A stretch of DNA of 64,000 nt from Bartonella tribocorum CIP 105476. Lineage in GTDB: Bacteria > Pseudomonadota > Alphaproteobacteria > Rhizobiales > Rhizobiaceae. Within the stretch, counting starts at the first letter, position 1. The number at the start of each line of letters is the position of its first letter. The translations under genes were made by a program, and so were the position numbers. Shown here piece by piece: positions 60,398 through 64,000 of this stretch. Below the pieces are notes generated by a model. It ran no database searches and was not told the origin of the DNA. It worked only from the letters and a program-made list of their open reading frames with translations. Where the stretch lies: assembly GCF_000196435.1 (NCBI RefSeq), contig NC_010161.1, positions 2,437,001-2,501,000 on the forward strand, in the 5' to 3' direction.

Positions 60398-63300
60398 GTG
60401 TTGCAACAAAAAACAATAGAAACAAAAAACACACCAGATAAAATAGAAAAAGTGCTTTTTGCTCAAACTGATAAAGAAGATATTGCTTATTACGAAAACA
60501 AAGAACTTCAAAAAGCCGCAGCCGTCGCAGTAAAAGCTTTCAATCTCCATCAGGCAGGAAAAAATACCATCTGCTTTGAACAAAATTTGACCCGCAATAA
60601 CAGGACTATAACTGTTATCACGCTTGTCAATGATAACAAACCCTTTCTTCTTGATTCTATTTTAAATGTCTTCAATCAACATAAAAACCATATTTATTTG
60701 ATTGCACACCCCATTCTTGATTGTGCTTCTGGAAAACGCATCAGTCTGATGCAAATTCACATCGAGTCGTTAAACGAACAACAAATACAAAAACTTGAAA
60801 ATGAACTCACCTTAGTTCTTGAGCAGGTTAATGCTGCTGTACAAGACTGGAAACCGATGCTTGAAGAAGTTGAAAAGCATATTCATGCCTATCAAACAAG
60901 CCTTCCCTCACACTACAAACAAGAAGGCGAAAAGGCTATTGAATTTCTTCACTGGCTTACAGACGATAATTTCATCTTCCTTGGCATGCGCACTTACAAC
61001 TTCATCAAAGATCAGAAACCTATAAAATCCTTTACAGCGAGTAACATTGAACTTGGTATACTCGCGGATGCTTCTATTCATATTGTTGATGATGAAAGTA
61101 TGAAAGAACCTCCTCAGGAAGTCTTATCCTTTATGGAAAGTGATAACCTATTTATTGTAACAAAAGCGAATAGCCGCTCCAAAATTCACCGTTCTGTTTG
61201 GCTCGATTATATTGGTCTTAAAATCTTTGATAAAGAAGGCCAACTCTGCGGAGAATTACGTATCGTAGGGCTTTTTACCTCTTCAGCTTATACACGCTCT
61301 ATCTTGCAAATTCCTTTCTTGAAAGAAAAAGCCCAAACCATCATTCAACGCCTTGGATACAATCGTGCAGACTATTCAGGAAAAGCACTCATCAGTGTTT
61401 TAGAAACCTATCCAAGAGATGAAATGTTTCGTACGGATGTTGATACATTAACAGAAAATGCCAAACTTATCCTGCAACTCGACGAACGTCCGCGTTTGCG
61501 GGTGCTTGTCCACACTGATTCTTTTGGGCGCTTTGTTTCTATCCTTGTCTATGTACCACGTGATCAATACAGAAGCAGCCTCCGTGAAGAAGTCGGCGAA
61601 CATTTTGTTGAGCTTTATAAAGGCGACTTTTTTGAATCCTATCCGCTATTTTTGGAAAGCGCCCTTATCCGTGTCTATTATATTATCCATCGCAAAGGTA
61701 GCGAAACTGTTCCGCTTCATGAGCGCGCCACACTTGAACAACATGTCCGTTCAATCGCACAAAGTTGGGAAGATAGTGTTCAAACCATTGCTCTGATCCA
61801 CAAAACAACAGAACCACAAACCCACCTAGCTCGTGAATTTCCCAACAGTTATCGTGATTTATTCTCAGCGGAAGATGCCATTAAAGATGCCGGACATATT
61901 TTAAGCCTTCATGATAAAAAACCTCTTTTCGTGACCTTTTATCACGCACACAACAAAGAAAAAGAAAAACAGAATATTTCTCTTCGGCTCTTTCACCGCC
62001 ATGAAGCCCTTGCTCTTTCCAAACGTGTACCACTGCTTGAAAATATGGGGTTTCGCGTTATTGCGGAACAAACGCTTGAATTACCAGATGGCAACGGACA
62101 ATCCGTATATCTTCATGATATGCAACTAGAGAGTACTTTCCAACTCTGTATTGATTTTGAAAAAGACGGTCAAAAGCTTGCCGAAACCTTTGAAGCCATT
62201 TGGGCACAAAATGCTGATAATGACGCCTTTAATGCCCTCACCCAAACTGCTGAGCTTGATTGGCATGAAATTGTTATTTTGCGCCATTACGGGCGTTATC
62301 TCCAACAAGCTGGAATTCCTTATTCGCAAGACCGCGTCGCCCAAACTTTAAATGCTTATCCTGACATTACCAAAGAGCTTTATACTTTATTTCATTTCAA
62401 ATTTCATCAAAGTCATCCAGAAAAAGAGCGGAAAAAAAACCAACAGGTTATTCAAAAGCGTATCGAAGAAAAATTACGGAAAGTATCTGGTTTAGATGAT
62501 GATCTCATCTTACGCCGTTATTGTAACCTTATCGATGCGAGTTTACGAACAAATGCCTTTACACCCCTTAGCGATGGCAGTCCACGGCGTATTTTAGCCA
62601 CCAAATTAAATCCGCGCCAAATTGAAGGTTTGCCTGAACCGCGTCCTTATCGAGAAATTTTTGTTTATGGACCAGAAGTTGAAGGGGTCCACTTGCGTTT
62701 TGGACCTATCGCTCGTGGCGGAATTCGTTGGTCTGACCGCGCATTAGATTATCGCACCGAAGTGCTCAGCTTAGTCAAAGCCCAACAAGTTAAAAATGCC
62801 GTTATTGTTCCTGCGGGTGCAAAAGGTGGATTCTATCCCCATCGCCTTCCTCAAACAAATGACCGTGCTCTCATCATAGAAGCAGCACGACAAGCTTATA
62901 CGGACTTTATCACGGCTTTGCTCTCCATCACAGACAATCTGGTTAACGGCAAAATAAGTGCGCCCCACAATGTCATCTGTCATGATGATCCTGACCCCTA
63001 TTTTGTTGTCGCAGCAGACAAAGGGACAGCAACCTTTTCTGATACAGCCAACGCTATCAGCCAAGCAAACCATTTTTGGCTCGATGATGCTTTCGCCTCT
63101 GGTGGCTCAGCAGGCTACGACCATAAAGCCATTGGTATTACAGCCAAAGGTGCATGGGAAGCCGTCAAAAGACATTTTCGAGAATCATTTAATCACGATA
63201 TTCAAACAACGCCCTTCACCTGTGTGGGTGTTGGTGATATGTCTGGTGATGTCTTTGGCAATGGAATGCTCCTTTCCAAACAAACAAAATTAATTGCTGC

Positions 63301-64000
63301 TTTTGATCACCGCGATATCTTTATTGATCCAAATCCAAACATAGAAGAAAGCTATGCAGAGCGTATGCGTCTCTTCAAACTGCCTCGCTCAAGTTGGCAG
63401 GATTACGACCAAAGTAAATTATCAAAGGGCGGTGGTATCTTCTCACGAAAAGAAAAAACCATTACGCTCTCACCTGAAGCAGCACGCGCTATTGGTTTCG
63501 AAAAACAAACAGGAACCCCTTTTGAAATTATCTCTGCTCTTCTCAAAGCTCCTGTTGATCTTTTATGGTTTGGGGGCATTGGTACTTACATCCGCGCCAC
63601 AACAGAAAGTGATGCCCAAGTAGGCGATCGTGCCAATGATGCAATACGCATTACCGGAGAACAAGTGCGTGCAAAAATTATTGGCGAAGGCGCTAATCTT
63701 GGTGTTACACAACGTGGACGAATTGAATATGTCTCAAATGGTGGTCGCTGCAATACGGATGCCATTGACAATTCTGCCGGTGTGAATTGTTCTGATATTG
63801 AGGTCAATCTCAAAATTGTCCTTGCATCAGCCCTTCGGGCTAAAACACTCACCCGTGAAGAACGCAATAAACTCTTGAAAAAAATGACTCCTCAAGTCGA
63901 ACAACTCGTCTTGCGCAACAATTATCTACAACCCCTTGCTCTTTCTTTAGCAGAAAGTCAAAGTACTGCTGATTTACCCTATCAAATACGCTTTATGCAC
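60398..64000 (+). CDS. Large NAD-specific glutamate dehydrogenase, 5' part (runs off window)
   Basis: 1201 codons, open to the last base; the family is about 1500-1650 aa, so the C-terminus is missing here. Start GTG 60398 has GGGAG 7 bases upstream; GTG 60392 is an alternative. N-terminal ACT-like regulatory region, then the dehydrogenase core. Core motifs are VHLRFGPIARGGIRWSDR near 767, PAGAKGGFYPH near 806, GVGDMSGDVFGNGM near 943 and IGEGANLGVTQRGRIEY near 1094. Converts glutamate to 2-oxoglutarate, feeding amino acids into the TCA cycle. Confidence 0.95.
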   Translation, partial: MLQQKTIETKNTPDKIEKVLFAQTDKEDIAYYENKELQKAAAVAVKAFNLHQAGKNTICFEQNLTRNNRTITVITLVNDNKPFLLDSILNVFNQHKNHIYLIAHPILDCASGKRISLMQIHIESLNEQQIQKLENELTLVLEQVNAAVQDWKPMLEEVEKHIHAYQTSLPSHYKQEGEKAIEFLHWLTDDNFIFLGMRTYNFIKDQKPIKSFTASNIELGILADASIHIVDDESMKEPPQEVLSFMESDNLFIVTKANSRSKIHRSVWLDYIGLKIFDKEGQLCGELRIVGLFTSSAYTRSILQIPFLKEKAQTIIQRLGYNRADYSGKALISVLETYPRDEMFRTDVDTLTENAKLILQLDERPRLRVLVHTDSFGRFVSILVYVPRDQYRSSLREEVGEHFVELYKGDFFESYPLFLESALIRVYYIIHRKGSETVPLHERATLEQHVRSIAQSWEDSVQTIALIHKTTEPQTHLAREFPNSYRDLFSAEDAIKDAGHILSLHDKKPLFVTFYHAHNKEKEKQNISLRLFHRHEALALSKRVPLLENMGFRVIAEQTLELPDGNGQSVYLHDMQLESTFQLCIDFEKDGQKLAETFEAIWAQNADNDAFNALTQTAELDWHEIVILRHYGRYLQQAGIPYSQDRVAQTLNAYPDITKELYTLFHFKFHQSHPEKERKKNQQVIQKRIEEKLRKVSGLDDDLILRRYCNLIDASLRTNAFTPLSDGSPRRILATKLNPRQIEGLPEPRPYREIFVYGPEVEGVHLRFGPIARGGIRWSDRALDYRTEVLSLVKAQQVKNAVIVPAGAKGGFYPHRLPQTNDRALIIEAARQAYTDFITALLSITDNLVNGKISAPHNVICHDDPDPYFVVAADKGTATFSDTANAISQANHFWLDDAFASGGSAGYDHKAIGITAKGAWEAVKRHFRESFNHDIQTTPFTCVGVGDMSGDVFGNGMLLSKQTKLIAAFDHRDIFIDPNPNIEESYAERMRLFKLPRSSWQDYDQSKLSKGGGIFSRKEKTITLSPEAARAIGFEKQTGTPFEIISALLKAPVDLLWFGGIGTYIRATTESDAQVGDRANDAIRITGEQVRAKIIGEGANLGVTQRGRIEYVSNGGRCNTDAIDNSAGVNCSDIEVNLKIVLASALRAKTLTREERNKLLKKMTPQVEQLVLRNNYLQPLALSLAESQSTADLPYQIRFMH

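Noticed and set aside
60206..60583. Minus-strand frame rich in Phe upstream of gdh
   Set aside because: Mirror of AT-rich DNA and of the glutamate dehydrogenase start; Phe/Ile/Leu runs reflect poly-A/T tracts.

Overview
The window looks like a Bartonella chromosome (Alphaproteobacteria, Rhizobiales). It is AT-rich, has Rhizobiales gene neighbourhoods (bolA-dnaJ-cobS-cobT, rsmB-heparinase-purH, ffh-aroQ-rpsP), and carries a Trw-type type IV secretion system (T4SS) whose pilus and adhesin genes are amplified in tandem. That amplification is the known hallmark of the Bartonella trw locus. The species is not assigned.

Layout. (1) 302-1579: a ubiquinone-biosynthesis FAD hydroxylase, followed by about 1.8 kb of decayed DNA. 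(2) 3422-25941: the trw locus. It opens with a divergent H-NS-like regulator, a TrwN/VirB1-like protein that seems to have lost its catalytic residue, and a KorA-like regulator. Seven VirB2 pilin genes (trwL1-7), trwM (VirB3) and trwK (VirB4) follow. Next come five tandem trwJ-trwI-(trwH) units, with trwH missing from unit 3, then trwG, trwF, trwE and trwD (VirB8-11) and a strong terminator. The core parts are single copy. The surface parts, TrwL and TrwJ, are multiplied and varied, while TrwI and TrwH are multiplied and almost identical. (3) 26-30.5 kb: a frameshifted P4-type integrase, a small AlpA-like protein, two broken paralogous lipoproteins and the frameshifted C-terminal end of a filamentous haemagglutinin/CdiA-like protein. 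(4) 30.7-37 kb, minus strand: sdhCDAB, then rimM-trmD-rplS. (5) 37-50 kb: sapC-like, xerC, bolA, dnaJ-like, cobS, cobT, a VUT/YhhQ transporter, rpmB, SURF1, purH and a DUF1127 protein. (6) 52-64 kb: heparinase-family protein, rsmB, htpX, an SdhAF4-like protein, rpsP, chorismate mutase, ffh, beta-carbonic anhydrase and the first 1201 codons of a large NAD-glutamate dehydrogenase that runs off the window.

The least expected signal lies between the housekeeping genes. Relics of one integrase family and its conserved upstream DNA recur about nine times, on both strands. At two places the 3' end of a neighbouring gene (bolA and purH) is present a second time in decayed form. I read these as scars of small integrative elements that targeted 3' ends of protein-coding genes. 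No rRNA, tRNA or CRISPR array was recognised by eye.
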